This document shows, one piece after another, positions 1-14,355 of a stretch of DNA of 64,000 nt. The first letter of the stretch is position 1, and the number at the start of each line of letters is the position of its first letter. Source of the stretch: Panagrolaimus kolymaensis (Eukaryota; Nematoda; Chromadorea; Rhabditida; Panagrolaimidae); contig JAJQJQ010000003.1 in the NCBI GenBank assembly GCA_028622995.1, forward strand, positions 4,092,001-4,156,000, given 5' to 3'. The position numbers and the translations under genes were made by a program. Under the pieces are notes generated by a model that was given only the letters and a program-made list of their open reading frames with translations, did no database searches and had not been told where the DNA came from.

Positions 1-1207
1 TTCCAAAAGAAGATTTAAAGCAGCGTTTTTGTTCGATGATGAAAAATCCAACATAAGTTTCACAATTTCAATAAAAGATTTTGAAACATTAACACCAAGC
101 CTGTTAAATTTTAATATTTCATTGTAATATCTTTGATGCGCGTTTTCATCTTCCATAAAAAAGCGACAATATCGACGGTAAACTACGAGAACTTTCTAAA
201 ATTTCAAATTTGGAAAGTTTTCCATTTTAGCTTATTCTCCTTACTTTATTATTTTTTGAACTCAAATATTGAATGTATAGCTTCCAAAGCGTTTGATTCC
301 ATGGTTGTTTTCCAATTCGAATTTCAACGTTTTGAATGATGAACTCATCATCGTTTGCTTCTTTTAAACATTCAAGCCAATTTTTATCATCTCCGTTAGC
401 AGCTGCAATTTTTTTCTAAAGCGCCAATGCTTTCTCGTACTTTGCGCACAATTCTTTGGTTAATGGTTCACCTTAAATAAGTTTTGATATGCGTGATTAG
501 AAAATTTAAAAGCCTCACTTGATTCTTGCTTATACAATTTAAAAGCCTCTTCCAAATTTGAATTAGGATATTGCAAAAAATTCTTTAATGCATTAATAGA
601 ATTTTTTGTTTCAATAGGATTAAGAAGTGGGCTGTTTATAATATTAAATGAACGATATAAATATTTGCTTCCAACTTTCAACTAAAATATTGTATTTTAT
701 TTTAATAGATTTTTGTACTTCAAAATAAAAATTAATAAAGCTTACTATGAAATTGTCGGTAGAGGCGAAACTATCAAAATCATCATGATAGAAATGGTGA
801 AAAACTTGTTTCTTTAATTTGTCACGAATTTTGTAATTATCGAATCTAAAATTAACAAAAATTAGAGCTATTATTCTTTTATTAAACGATTGATATAAGT
901 TTGATTCAACAAAAAGTTAACACAAAGTAATTTCCTGCTCTTTTCAACATGTAACAACCTACATATAATGACATGTTACGTGTGGGTTCTAATATGTATA
1001 TTAAATAAAAACTTACTCCCAATACCAAATCTTCCATAAATCCAAAACCATGGTGAACTTTTTACTGAAATTTCGAAACAATTTTGTTTGATTCGCGTTG
1101 CCATTATTTAACTCTTCAAGCAAATTAATGACAGCATCTCTGTATAAGGGAGGTAATTTTTCGAGAATTTCAAGAGAAATTTTTATTTCAGCCTTAGAAA
1201 GCGACAT
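1..1207 (-). CDS. Unrecognised protein, 3' end beyond window, possible frameshift
   Basis: I do not recognise this family with confidence. Reading leftwards, four pieces join with good splice sites and matching phase: 845-746, 681-472, 415-245 and 195 to beyond base 1. They encode alternating aromatic/charged helices, for example LWKLYIQYL and VVYRRYCRFFMEDE, which recall half-TPR (HAT) helices. An upstream piece at 1207-1013 reads MSLSKAEIKISLEILEKLPP and ends near SSPWFWIYGRFGIG. Those two halves are in different frames around 1085-1100 with no usable intron between them, so a one-base indel or decay is likely. The 1012-846 link is unresolved. It could be a living member of a nematode multigene family with an assembly error, or a pseudogene. 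The coding look of the last four exons is what I trust. Confidence 0.45.
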
Positions 1208-1310
1208 GACAGACTATTATTGTGAAAGCAAAATGAAAGAATGGTCGGGCTTATTTACCAAAAAGGCTTTATTTAAAAAAATTTCATAGATGAGAATACC
1301 TTCTTAGCTC

Positions 1311-2585
1311 TCATAATAACCTAAAGCTAAAAACGGTCAACCCTAATCCATCATATTTACCGGGAAATAAAAAAATTAATTCCGGTAAACACTTGAAATA
1401 ATGTCTTTTGATAAATGGATATGTCGTTACAGCATCGGCAGTATCGAGGTTTATATTAAAATCTTCAATAACGAAACTTTCTTTGGTATTGTCAGGACGA
1501 ATTATAGCCGTAGAAATATAAGAATCATAAATATTTCCTCTCCATGTGACAATTTCTAAATCTTCGATTTTGAATTTTTTATTATTAAAAACTGTATTAG
1601 TTAGTAATCGTTGAGCTCCATATTCAACCGGACCTTGTTCTAAATATTTAGCACCACCATTCGATGGACCTCAATTGTGAAAAATGAAATCCCAAACAAA
1701 TTGCACTTACTAAAAGTCTATCATCATGGCCATCGATAACATCTCTGTTCATAATAATATCAATTGTTTCATCATTAATCTATTGATTTTTTTTTTACTT
1801 TGTTCGTTGAATGTCATTGGTTCTTTATCTTGTTCATCTTTAACTTCCAGCAATCAAATTATCATCGCTGTTTTTATTTTGTTAATTGTTATTAAAAATA
1901 TATCCTAAATGCTCTATTGGATCTACAAAATCATTTGCATGTTGGCCGATTTGTCGCCAAACATTTAAGATACCATAAAAAGGGAGATTTATTTGAACAA
2001 AAGCTCTTTCTTTAAATGCATGGGATGGCACAAAAAACCTATTTTCACCGTTAAAACATATTTCTTCTGCCATTCGACAAATGTGAACATCACAATTGTA
2101 TTCATTAAGTTGTAAATTTACAGTTGCATATTTATGGTCATATTCGACTCGCATATTGACATAAGCTTCAACAATCATTTTTAAGGGTCCATAAACTGGC
2201 GCAAAATCCCAATGCAAGCTATCATAAATTTTTATAGTAACAAGTTTTAAAATTATTAAATACCAATTAACATATTGGAACCATAAGTATTTGAAAGTCG
2301 AGCTTAAAAACTCTTAAAGACAAAATGGATTAAATTATGGGGAAGTTAATAATAAAGCACAATAAAATGGTGGCAAATCATCGACCTTTCTAATGCTTTT
2401 CATTCATACACATTCTGCACAAGCATTTTTTTATCATTCCTTTCATTTTCCATGAAAAGAGCTACCTTTAAGTAAACATACTTCTCAATAGAATCCGATC
2501 CATATGGGGAAGATGATTCAATCATTTCACAATCCTGATGCAATTTCCAATCCATGGACACAAAAAAAAAGTTCAATTGTGACAA
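1311..2585 (-). pseudogene. Unrecognised multi-exon gene, apparently broken
   Basis: Several minus-strand stretches look coding but do not join cleanly. 2585-2400 starts near SMDWKLHQDCEMIESS. A short piece around 2320-2260 reads KYLWFQYVNW and has a good donor. 2221-1885 contains HWDFAPVYGPLK, VHICRMAEEICFNGEN and GQHANDFVDPIEHLGYIF. A piece ending at a GTAAGT donor near 1711 reads VIDGHDDRLL. The last exon, about 1671-1311, contains YLEQGPVEYGAQRLLTNTVF and TTYPFIKRHYFKCLPEL before a TGA. Between 1885 and 1760 the frame shifts more than once, including at a ten-A run, and an in-frame TAA follows IFNNN. The pieces may belong to the same family as the gene at 1-1207. No known domain is assigned. 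Decay and homopolymer sequencing errors are equally possible. Confidence 0.35.
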
Positions 2586-3159
2586 GGAATATACAGATAT
2601 ATTTTTAAACAGTATGCGTGATAATTGAGAAATAATAAATATATTTATAAAATAAAAAACCTTTTTAATTATTTGCCTAATTCTGTGAAAAAGTAATCAA
2701 AAAAATGATGGCGCTACCTTCGGCGCTACTTTCAATAATTGAAAAAATGAAAAGGAGTGGTCCCAACACGAAAGAAAACGGCGCTACCGCGCTACCGCGC
2801 TACTTTCAATAAAAGCCAAGCAAAAAGATCGCCTGCTTTATGTTTTTGTCGAAAGCTTCAATCATATGGAAAAAATAATTTAATAAATTACATTTTCTCA
2901 TAATGATGTGAATGAGGATGAAATTTGTGATAGCTGCTAAGATTTTAACGCATTTTTCGATATATGTTATTGTATCTTTCAAAGAGCTTTAAAGCCAAAA
3001 AAGCATCCAAATATGAGAAAGAAAAATTAAACAAAAATATTTATTTTTTTGGTACATAAAGAATTATAAAGTGTTCATTATAAAAGATTCTAATATATCC
3101 GTATTAAATGAATGTAGTATATAACTTTGAATATAAGTGAATGCAAGGAAGTTGAAAGT
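2586..3159. other. Intergenic, with short GCGCTAC-type repeats
   Basis: No gene is seen. At 2705-2812 the motif GGCGCTAC/CGCGCTAC occurs several times, and the segment CGCTACTTTCAATAA appears twice, near 2723 and 2797. It is locally GC-rich in an otherwise AT-rich background. Confidence 0.5.
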
Positions 3160-3748
3160 TTAAAGACTTGCTATTTCACCATTATAGTCTTTTGGTTCTT
3201 CGCCAGGAGCGAGCAAGCGGCCAATGATAGGGTATTTGACTAAAATATAACCTTCTTAGATTTAGAAAGGGGCAATTTTAACTAACATTTAAAACTATCA
3301 GCCCAATTCTTTGCTTCGTCCTTGTCGACTGCAGTTAAATCTGAAAGATCGTCATATTCATCTTTAACCATTTTAGCATCCATATTAGCTAAAGCTCGAG
3401 TGGCATCATGACCAGCAAGGGTTTCATAAGCTCCTTCAGGTCCATAAAAACTTTTACCCCGAGTGACATCATAGATCTAAAGCAATTACTATTTTAAGAA
3501 TATATAAAGCTGAATTAATTACTAACATCGCCAAGAACTGCAAGGCAAATATGTTCATCATCAATGCCATTATACTTTTTGAGTTCTTCGGTGGTTAAAT
3601 CCTGTTTTTTCAATGGTGGAGCAACTTTTGGTGGAGGTGGAAGTTCAGGAGCTTTTTTAAAGAATAATTTGTAAACAACATAAAAGAGTAAAACGATGCA
3701 AAGAATATCAAAATAACCCAATTCTAAAACAGCAGCAAAGTCAACCAT
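3160..3748 (-). CDS. vem-1: Membrane-associated progesterone receptor component (cytochrome b5-like heme protein)
   Basis: Exons 3748-3527, 3476-3287 and 3239-3160 give 163 aa. The layout is that of PGRMC/VEM-1: a short luminal N-terminus, one membrane helix at about residues 14-31 (DILCIVLLFYVVYKLFF), a proline-rich linker, then a cytochrome b5-like domain. Family hallmarks seen are LAVLGDIYDVTRGKSFYGPE, YETLAGHDATRALA and the closing YPIIGRLLAPGEEP. In this family the protein binds heme in the endoplasmic reticulum and supports P450 enzymes; C. elegans VEM-1 also acts with the netrin receptor UNC-40 in axon guidance. The tyrosines of the YGPEGAY segment, which sit near the heme in PGRMC1, are kept. 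The gene is divergent from kinesin across 2.2 kb. The last intron uses a GTTAGT donor and is set by the C-terminal family motif. Confidence 0.9.
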
Positions 3749-5970
3749 TTTTAGTTTCTTATGATTAACTAAAAAAGTAATGAGTTATTGTTATTATATA
3801 ACAGCAATCACAAATGGCTCTCGAAGTATGCATTCGATCATTAAAAGGACACAAAAAATGAAGCAAGAAAATGCGAGCAGCGCGCAACAAGTATGGCAAG
3901 TTTGTGTCGTCGGTTGGGTTGTATTGAAAGTTAGCAGCGCCATACACAACAACAATCGATCAACAACAGCATTGTTTGTTTTTTTGTGTTACACTTCCTA
4001 CAAACTAGGAAATGTTTTTATCAATAAAAAAAGTGTGAATTCTAACTATAATTTTTGTCCCTTAAAAAATGAGAGTAGTTTGAAAATGGAGTTGAAAGTT
4101 TAACTTTTGACAATTTTGTTGTTATTTTTTATAAATGAACGAAAGTGTCTTATTTTTTATATTTATGGATAGCTTTAATGGAGCATTAGGATAAATTATA
4201 ATTGTTGTTTAAGTAAATAGGAGAAAAATCAACATTAATATAGCAAAGGAAAACTTTAGGTTCAATAGTTTAGACATGCCTTTTCTGTCAAGGTTTTTAA
4301 CTGAATGAAATTTTTCTTTTAGCTTTTCTTCCAAAACTATCAATATTTCAATCTCTAAGCAACCATTTTTAGAATTTAACATTTTTATTTATTGTATTTT
4401 TTACCTCAACGATATTTTCCGATAAAATTTATTATATTTTTACCATTTTTTCTTTCCTTTAAATTATAAAATTGTCCTTCATCATTGTTTTTGACCTTTT
4501 ATAAACATTTCGATCTTTTTTGTTTTGTTTGTTGTCATTTAAAAGATGTATACGCTAAAAAAGTTTTTTTTCGTACATTTACAAGTACCTCTTTTTTAAT
4601 GTGCATGACAAATATATGAATATTCTTGAATTAGGTTTCTTAAAAGGGTGAAAATTTTTAACGCCTTTTTATTTTTAAAGTGCAAAATTTATTCGAGGTT
4701 AGATTTAAGTTACTTATTAACTAAATATTTCATCATCACCTTGTCTTTTTTTTTTTTTGCAAAAAAAAAGTTTTTTTGTATGTTTTTTTAAATTTAAAAC
4801 CCAAAAGACAACTAACAACTAAAACAACATTGTTGGAAATTGGAAAGTAAGAAATTTTTGTCCGAACAACAACACCAAAGGATGCAGCGTTAAAATAGTA
4901 GACACAAGGGATGGGCGCTATTTTGCAGTCAAAAAAGAAAAACCGACCGGAGCTTTGCTTGCTCACAGTTTTTTTTATTCATTTTTCTTTTCTCCTATTT
5001 TTATGTACGCGGATCTACAATCGTTCTTTTTCTTTTTTGAATGAATGAATGAATGAATGTGCGTCACGTTATTCCCTCTTCAATACAATGGAGGCCGACC
5101 GACAAAAGCAACAACGCACACAGAAAAAAGGAGTTTTAGTAGTAGTCACTGCCTCTGTACTAGTAGTACCAATGACTGCAACCAACTGCCTTCCATTTGC
5201 CAGCCAGCCTAAGATCCTCTGATGTTTAGTTGAAAAAAGACTATGTATGAGTTTTTGGTTGCTGCTGCTGCCAGTGCGGTGTTTGTGCGTTTTTTTCTTC
5301 TTCTCATACATAAGACAAGAGGCTTGTATCATTATAGAAAAAAATGACTCTTGTCGCGACACTAATACTCAGGATTTTCTGGCCTTCGGCATTGTCTGAA
5401 GAAAAAAATAATGCACCGGATATATCCCCATCCTTCTCTTTGTAAAAGCTAATTTGAATACTATTGTATTGTATAAAAATTTTTGGAGACTCTTTATTGA
5501 TTGCTTCGTTTTCTTCTTCTTTTTTTATGTAATTAGAAACGGCATTTAACGAGGAAGAAATTGCCGGGTTGAGTTTTTCAAATATATTTTAAATTTCTAT
5601 TCTCAGCGGGGTATTTGTTTCACTTGCGTTTGGAGGACTTTAAACTTATCATTTTATCGTTTACTTTTTATACTTTTGAACAATTTTTTCGTGATCCATT
5701 TTTTACCGAGTAACTTTTCTAAATCATCAAAATATTTTATGTGTTTTTTTTTAGTTTCTTTGACTTGGCTCTTCTTTGTCATCCAGAGAGTCCATTCTTC
5801 TTCTTCTTTTCTCGAACCTTCAAACTAGCTGCGTTCGTTGCTACGGCGACGTTCGAGGCTTTTGTATTTATTTTGGTCGTTATTAAGTGGTAATTTAATA
5901 TATATCTCTCTTCATATTTATTTATTGATTGATTAAGAATAACGTTGATTAAGATTTACGGGTATAAAAA
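3749..5970. other. Divergent intergenic region, PGRMC / kinesin
   Basis: About 2.2 kb of AT-rich sequence between two divergent starts, so it should hold both promoters. A short AATG microsatellite lies at about 5038-5059. Open frames here (for example 3780-4103, 4966-4736 and 5362-5069) are low complexity and match nothing I know. Confidence 0.6.
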
Positions 5971-8900
5971 ATGTCAAATCCCTCCGAATGTGGCATTCAG
6001 GTTTTTTGCCGAGTTCGGCCTTTAAATGAAAGTGAAAAGAAAAACGGGTCAGCATTTGTTGCAAAATTTTCTGCAAATGATCCTGGACAAATTGTTGTTG
6101 GAGTAAGTTTCATTTTTTACCGTACTTATTTTCATTAAAAATTCAATTTGCATCAAAAATTAAAAATCTCATAGTCGCCTGTTAATTAAGGTTTTCGTTC
6201 TATCCCTGCCGTGGATGTTTGATTTTTTTGTTGGTGAAAGAGATTGCGATTTTTTTTGTGGTTTTGCGTATTCACTAAAAGGCTGGCAGCAGCTGGAAAT
6301 ACCTTTTACGTTCTTTTATTACCTCCATTTTTTTTTGTTATTGTGCGCATGCATTTAGTTGCCTGCCACTTTTGTATGGACACAGCCACCATTATTATTC
6401 TTTCATAAAAAAAAATTTTTACTCATTCATGCGCGCAAGAAAGAAGAAAAATTTGAGCGAAATTTGAGGCTTACTCAGCTGACATACATATATAAAACTC
6501 AGTAGTTAGTGTGCGCAAAAAAAGTGTACGTTCAAAACATTTTTTTATTTTTGTCGATGATTTTTTCTTGAAAAGTAAAAGACAAACCCATTTTTTGATT
6601 AAAGGCATCTAAAAACGAGGAAATGAGTCATTTAATGTTTTTTAAAAAGATATTATTGATTTTGAAAAAAGGATGACAAATGCAAACACAATTAAAAGGC
6701 AATAATTTTCTCCCAAAGCCAGCAAAAGGCTTAAGCCTTTCTGTTCTATTTTTGGAAGAAAAAAAATTACGAAATATATGTTCTTTTATCTTGAAAAATA
6801 GCCTTTTTGGAAGCGCGGCATAAAAAAAGAATACCCGCAAAATGTTTGCAGCTGGCTTCGTCGTCGCGGATGCGCATTGTGACAGACGACTCACTATTTT
6901 AGATAGAAAAAAATATAGAAGGAATATTGACTTTATTGGAATTTCTAATCGAGAAAGAAACAAAATGCATTTCGAAATTTTAGCTTCGTGGCGCAGCCTC
7001 TTACTTACACATTTTTTTATACAATTTCTTTTATAAAATTTAAAAAGCAAATTTAAATATAGTAATAAAAATATATTTAAAAATGGATAATAATTATTAA
7101 ACAAAAAATTACAAAGCTTTTTTATTATAGGGTAAAAGCTATGTATTTGATCAAGTGTTCGATCCAAATTTTTCTCAAGAACAAGTTTATAAAGGAGCTG
7201 CCTATCATATTGTACAAGATGTTCTCACAGGATACAATGGAACCGTGTTTGCTTATGGTCAAACTTCTTCTGGTAAAACTCATACTATGGAAGGAGTTAT
7301 TAATGATCCAGAGAAGCAAGGTATCATCCCTCGAATTATCAATGATATTTTCAATCACATTTACAATATGGATGATACAACTTTGGAATTTCATATTAAA
7401 GTTTCGTATTTTGAAATTTATAACGAAAAAATTAGAGATTTACTTGATGTAACCAAAACAAATTTGGCGATTCATGAAGATAAAAATCGAGTGCCTTATG
7501 TCAAAGGCATCACCGAACATTTCGTAGCTACACCAGAAGATGTGCTGGCAACAATTGAAGAAGGAAAAAGTAATCGACAAGTTGCAGTTACGAGTAAGCA
7601 AATCGATAATTGTAAAATTCAACTATAAAATAACTCTTTTATAGATATGAATGAACACAGCTCGCGTTCCCATTCGGTTTTCCAAATTCAAATTGAACAA
7701 GAAAGTAAATCAACTCAAAAGAAGCTTACCGGAAAGCTTTACCTTGTCGATTTGGCAGGTTCAGAAAAAGTTAGTAAAACTGGAGCAGAAGGCGCTGTAT
7801 TGGAAGAAGCTAAAAATATTAATAAATCTTTATCAGCTTTGGGTAATGTAATCTCAAATTTAGCTGAAGGAACTGTAAGTTTTAATGGCCTTTTTATTTA
7901 GTGAAACGTTCTTTTTTTAATTTAGAAATCCCATGTACCATATCGTGATAGTAAGCTTACACGTATTTTACAAGAATCCTTGGGTGGTAATTCAAGAACA
8001 ACCATCGTTATTTGTTGTTCACCTGCTTCTTATAATGAAGGTGAAACTAAATCTACTTTGCTTTTTGGACAACGGTAAACACCTACGCTTGTAATAATAG
8101 ATCTTTAACATTCGCATTTTTTTAGTGCTAAAACAATTAAGAACACTGTTGTTATTAATGAAGAACTCACAGCTGAAGAATGGAAACGATTATATGAACG
8201 AGAAAAGGATAAAGTGGCTAAACTCAAATCTCAATTGCTCCATTATGTTGCACTTTTATCTGAATTAAAAAGATTTAGATCAGGTGAACGTGTGCCTGAA
8301 TCGGAATGGGTTAATCTCAGCGATGTTGATGCAGCACAATTAACTGAATCCACTCTTATGACACCATCAATGAGTGAATCGGTGTTTGTGCCTGCACCAC
8401 CAGCAGCTCAACCATTGCTTAGTACTTCCACTGGCCCATTGAGTGATGAAGATAGAAGAAAATATGAAGAAGAACGATCCAGACTTTATCAACAACTTGA
8501 TGATAAAGATGATGAAATAACGCAGCAATCACGTTTGGCAGAAAAATTAAAAGAACAATTAGCTGAACAAGATGAATTAATAAAACAAACTAAGCAAGAA
8601 TATGAAAAAGCATTTAATGATTTAACGAGTCTACAAGCAGAAAATGATAAACATCAAGAAGAATCCGATGAATTATTCTCTGCCATTCAAGAAGTTGCAA
8701 TGAATCTTGAACAAAAGAAAGCTGAAGTTGAACGACTTACATCTGAAAATGAAAAGTTTTCGGAAGATTTTAATAAAAAGACTTTGGAATGCATTGATTT
8801 TAAAGCTAAATCGGATGAACTTAATGAAGTTCTTGCAAGTCAAAAGCGAAAAGTTTATGAAAGTATTCAATCAATGCTTCGTGAATTTGGCGAACTTGGA

Positions 8901-10165
8901 AGTAATTATCCAATTCCTGAGAAATTTGCTGGTGATTTTGATAATACTGAAAAGCCAATTGATGAAGAAATGCTTGCTCATGCTCGTATTTGCATTTCTA
9001 AACTTACTACTGATTATAAAACAGCTCTTCAGGTATTTTATCGCTTTTTTATTAACTTTTTTAACTCCTTGATTTTAGAAAGCTTCTGAACTTCAACATG
9101 GTTCAGGTGACGTTGAAAAGAAACTTGATTCCACTGAAAAGGAATTATCTGATTGTCGTCTACAAATTCAACAGCTTGATGCTAAGAATAAGTCTCTCCA
9201 AGAGACGATAAATTCTCAAGAAAAAGCCAAACGTAGTCTTGAAGATGAATTAGACGCACTCAATTCTCGTCTTGCTTCCTCTGGTGGAGCTCCTTCAGAA
9301 ACCTTAAATAGCGATCAACAAAAGGTTGTTGCACAATTGAGAGATCAAATTACAGAGAAAAATAATCAAATTAAATCTTTGAATGAAAGCCTTCAAGAAT
9401 TGCAACTTGTTAAAGAGAAACTCGGGCAAGATTATGAAAAATTGCGAAGCGAAGAAGCAGAAAAGGAAAAGAAATTCCGAGATCTTTCTGCTATTTCTGA
9501 TAAACGTGAGCAAGCAAAACAAGATCTTCGTGGATTGGAAGAAACTGTGCAAAAAGAACTTCAATCGCTTCAAAATTTGCGAAAATTATTTGTTCAAGAT
9601 TTATCTGCTCGTATTCGTAAAGCCCCAGTTGATGGTGAAGAAGAATTCCTTTCAAGTCCAGCCCAAAAACAAAAGATTCAATTTTTGGAAAGCAATTTGG
9701 ATCAACTTACCAAAGTCCACAAACAGCTTGTTCGAGATAACGCTGATCTCCGACTAGAACTTCCTAAATTAGAGAAACGACTTCGTGCAAGCATGGATCG
9801 AATTAAAAATCTTGAAACCACCGTTCGAGAAGCTAAAGAAAATGCAATGCGAGATCGTAGAAAATATGCTATGGAAGTTGAACGCATTAAAGAAGCTGTA
9901 CGAAAGCGCAATATGGCTCGTCGAGGTCTTTCTGCTCAAATCGGTTTGTTTCTATCTTTAAAAAATATTTATTCTAATTTTTTAATTTTCAGCTAAACCT
10001 ATCCGTCCTGGTCAGCATTATCCAAGTACTACAACACCCATCCGTCCTAATCGTAAGTTTTTTGTTAAAATATTTTCTTTAACAAAAGTTTGAAAGTGAC
10101 TTCTCTTTAAAAAAAACCTTTGTAAACTAACATGTTTCCATTTTTTAGCTATATCCGAAAGCTGA
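5971..10165 (+). CDS. unc-116: Kinesin-1 heavy chain
   Basis: Eight exons (5971-6102, 7131-7593, 7645-7874, 7926-8074, 8126-9032, 9079-9943, 9993-10052, 10149-10165) encode 940 aa, close to the usual 950-970 of kinesin heavy chains. It is the plus-end microtubule motor for axonal cargo. The motor domain holds [10 protein letters not shown] near the start, the P-loop GQTSSGKT at residues 87-94, switch [10 protein letters not shown] just after residue 199, switch [11 protein letters not shown], and [15 protein letters not shown] long coiled coil follows from about residue 330. The C-terminal autoinhibitory IAK motif is present at about residues 914-922 (QIAKPIRPG), followed by a short tail. The first intron is 1028 bp, far longer than the 48-96 bp of the others, and interrupts the N-terminal part of the motor domain. 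Regulatory elements could lie there. The assignment is firm. Confidence 0.97.
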
Positions 10166-11169
10166 GCATCCCGCTATTATATATCTGCAGAGCTTACGTC
10201 ATTATAAATATATGCATTGATATTGATTCGAAACCTTACCTTTTTTTTATCTTATTCATTCCATCCTCGTGGTGTTAAATATTTCGCTTTGTGGCTTTTT
10301 TCTTTCTCAAAATCTCGAACCACTTTTTCCAATTTTATTTAAATTTTTCTGTAATCTTCCGCTGTTTTAAAAAACCCATTGTTGAAGTGTTCCTTTAACA
10401 AAGTGTTTATTTTTTATTATTATTAACTTTTAATTTATTTTTTTGTTTGATTTTTTTTATTTTGGATAAAACAACAAAAAGTGTGCACTGAACCAACAAA
10501 AACTTTTGCCTAGCAATATAGCGATGGTACAAGTTTTTCTAATATTTTTACATACCTTTGCTATGGTATTTTAGCCTTATTTCTTTTCTCAGCTTTGTTT
10601 TAATTAATATGGAAATTTTTTTCTTTCTAAGTCAAATGCAATGTGTGATATTAATGAAATGAAAAAAATTACATGTAACCATCTATCTGTTTATAAACCT
10701 AATGTCACTTAAAAACATAAATAACAAATTTAAAAAAATATTTAACTTTAAAAATACAGTCATTCGTCCAAATCCAAACAAATTGTTTTTGTTATTCAGA
10801 GTGTGAAGATCTTGAACTAAGACAGTGAAACTGAATCTGGGTTGTGTACCTATTTTACTAATTAATTTCAAAATATGCGGCTATACTACTTCATTTATTT
10901 TTTTTATTACTTTAGACGATGGAGATGGTGACCCTTCACTCATCTCATCAATGGTTTTTATTGTTTAAAAAAAGCTTCCTTTTATCATTGATATTATTTT
11001 ATTGTAATAATTAATTATTCATTCGAAAAATGCAATATGTAAATTGAGTAAATACGATTCCTTAATTTTCTTGTCTCACTCGAAAAACGTTTTAAGCGTT
11101 ATTTTTTATTTAAATTTATCGATCATACAAAATTATTATTAATTTAGGGTAATTTAGAGACAGAAAAAT
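10166..11169. other. Kinesin 3' UTR and spacer before ATP synthase epsilon
   Basis: AT-rich and T-run-rich sequence with no convincing gene. The first part is probably the kinesin 3' UTR and the last 100 bases the promoter or leader of the next gene. Confidence 0.5.
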
Positions 11170-11387
11170 ATGTGGCGCAACGCTGGATTAACTTATCTTC
11201 GCTATTCACAAATTGCAGCTGAAGTTGCTAAAAAATGCAGCAAGGTTACTTTTTTTTTTAATTTTGCCTTTTTTAAAAGCTGTTTGTAAAATTTTAGAGT
11301 CAAACAAAAGCTGATTTTGGACGACCTGTTCACACCAAACTCAAGATTACTAAATGGGCTGAAGGAAAACAAATTCGTCCTGAATAA
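11170..11387 (+). CDS. Mitochondrial ATP synthase subunit epsilon
   Basis: Two exons, 11170-11244 and 11298-11387, encode 54 aa. The N-terminus MWRNAGLTYLRYSQIAAEVA matches the short epsilon subunit of the F1 central stalk (ATP5F1E), in which W-R-AGLTY-RYSQIAA is nearly invariant. The size is normal for the family (about 50-55 aa). The protein has no cleavable presequence in most animals; it sits with gamma and delta at the foot of the rotor in the mitochondrial matrix. The intron falls after the first helix. The gene is on the same strand as kinesin but about 1 kb downstream, so probably independently transcribed. Confidence 0.93.
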
Positions 11388-11699
11388 AAGACCAAAATTA
11401 GTTGATTACCATATTTCGCATTTTTCTTAGCAATATTTTTACTGATATGCTTTAGTTATTAAAAAAACTTTTATAATGCTTTAATAAAAAGTTTTAAATG
11501 TTTTTATCTGAAAAAAATTTATTAAACAACAAAGCTTTTAAATTTTATGTTAAGGTTTATTTAAAAAAAATTAATAAATAGTAATAGCCAAAGAAAAAGA
11601 ATTTCGATATTAACAAAAAATAATATTGCACCGGTAAATATGATAATAAATAAAAATCACAATAAGAAATTGATTTTTTAATTGGTTGTATTTAATTAA
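11388..11699. other. Convergent spacer, ATP synthase epsilon / SEL-5 kinase
   Basis: 312 bp of AT-rich sequence between two gene 3' ends, holding AATAAA-type polyadenylation signals on both strands. Nothing else is seen. Confidence 0.5.

Positions 11700-14355
<2,656 letters not shown>

Noticed and set aside
5038..5059. AATG microsatellite
   Set aside because: A short simple repeat with no sign of function.
6628..7167. 179-aa minus-strand frame overlapping kinesin intron 1
   Set aside because: Composition is Phe/Leu/Lys from AT-rich DNA, it overlaps the start of a kinesin exon in antisense, and it matches no family.
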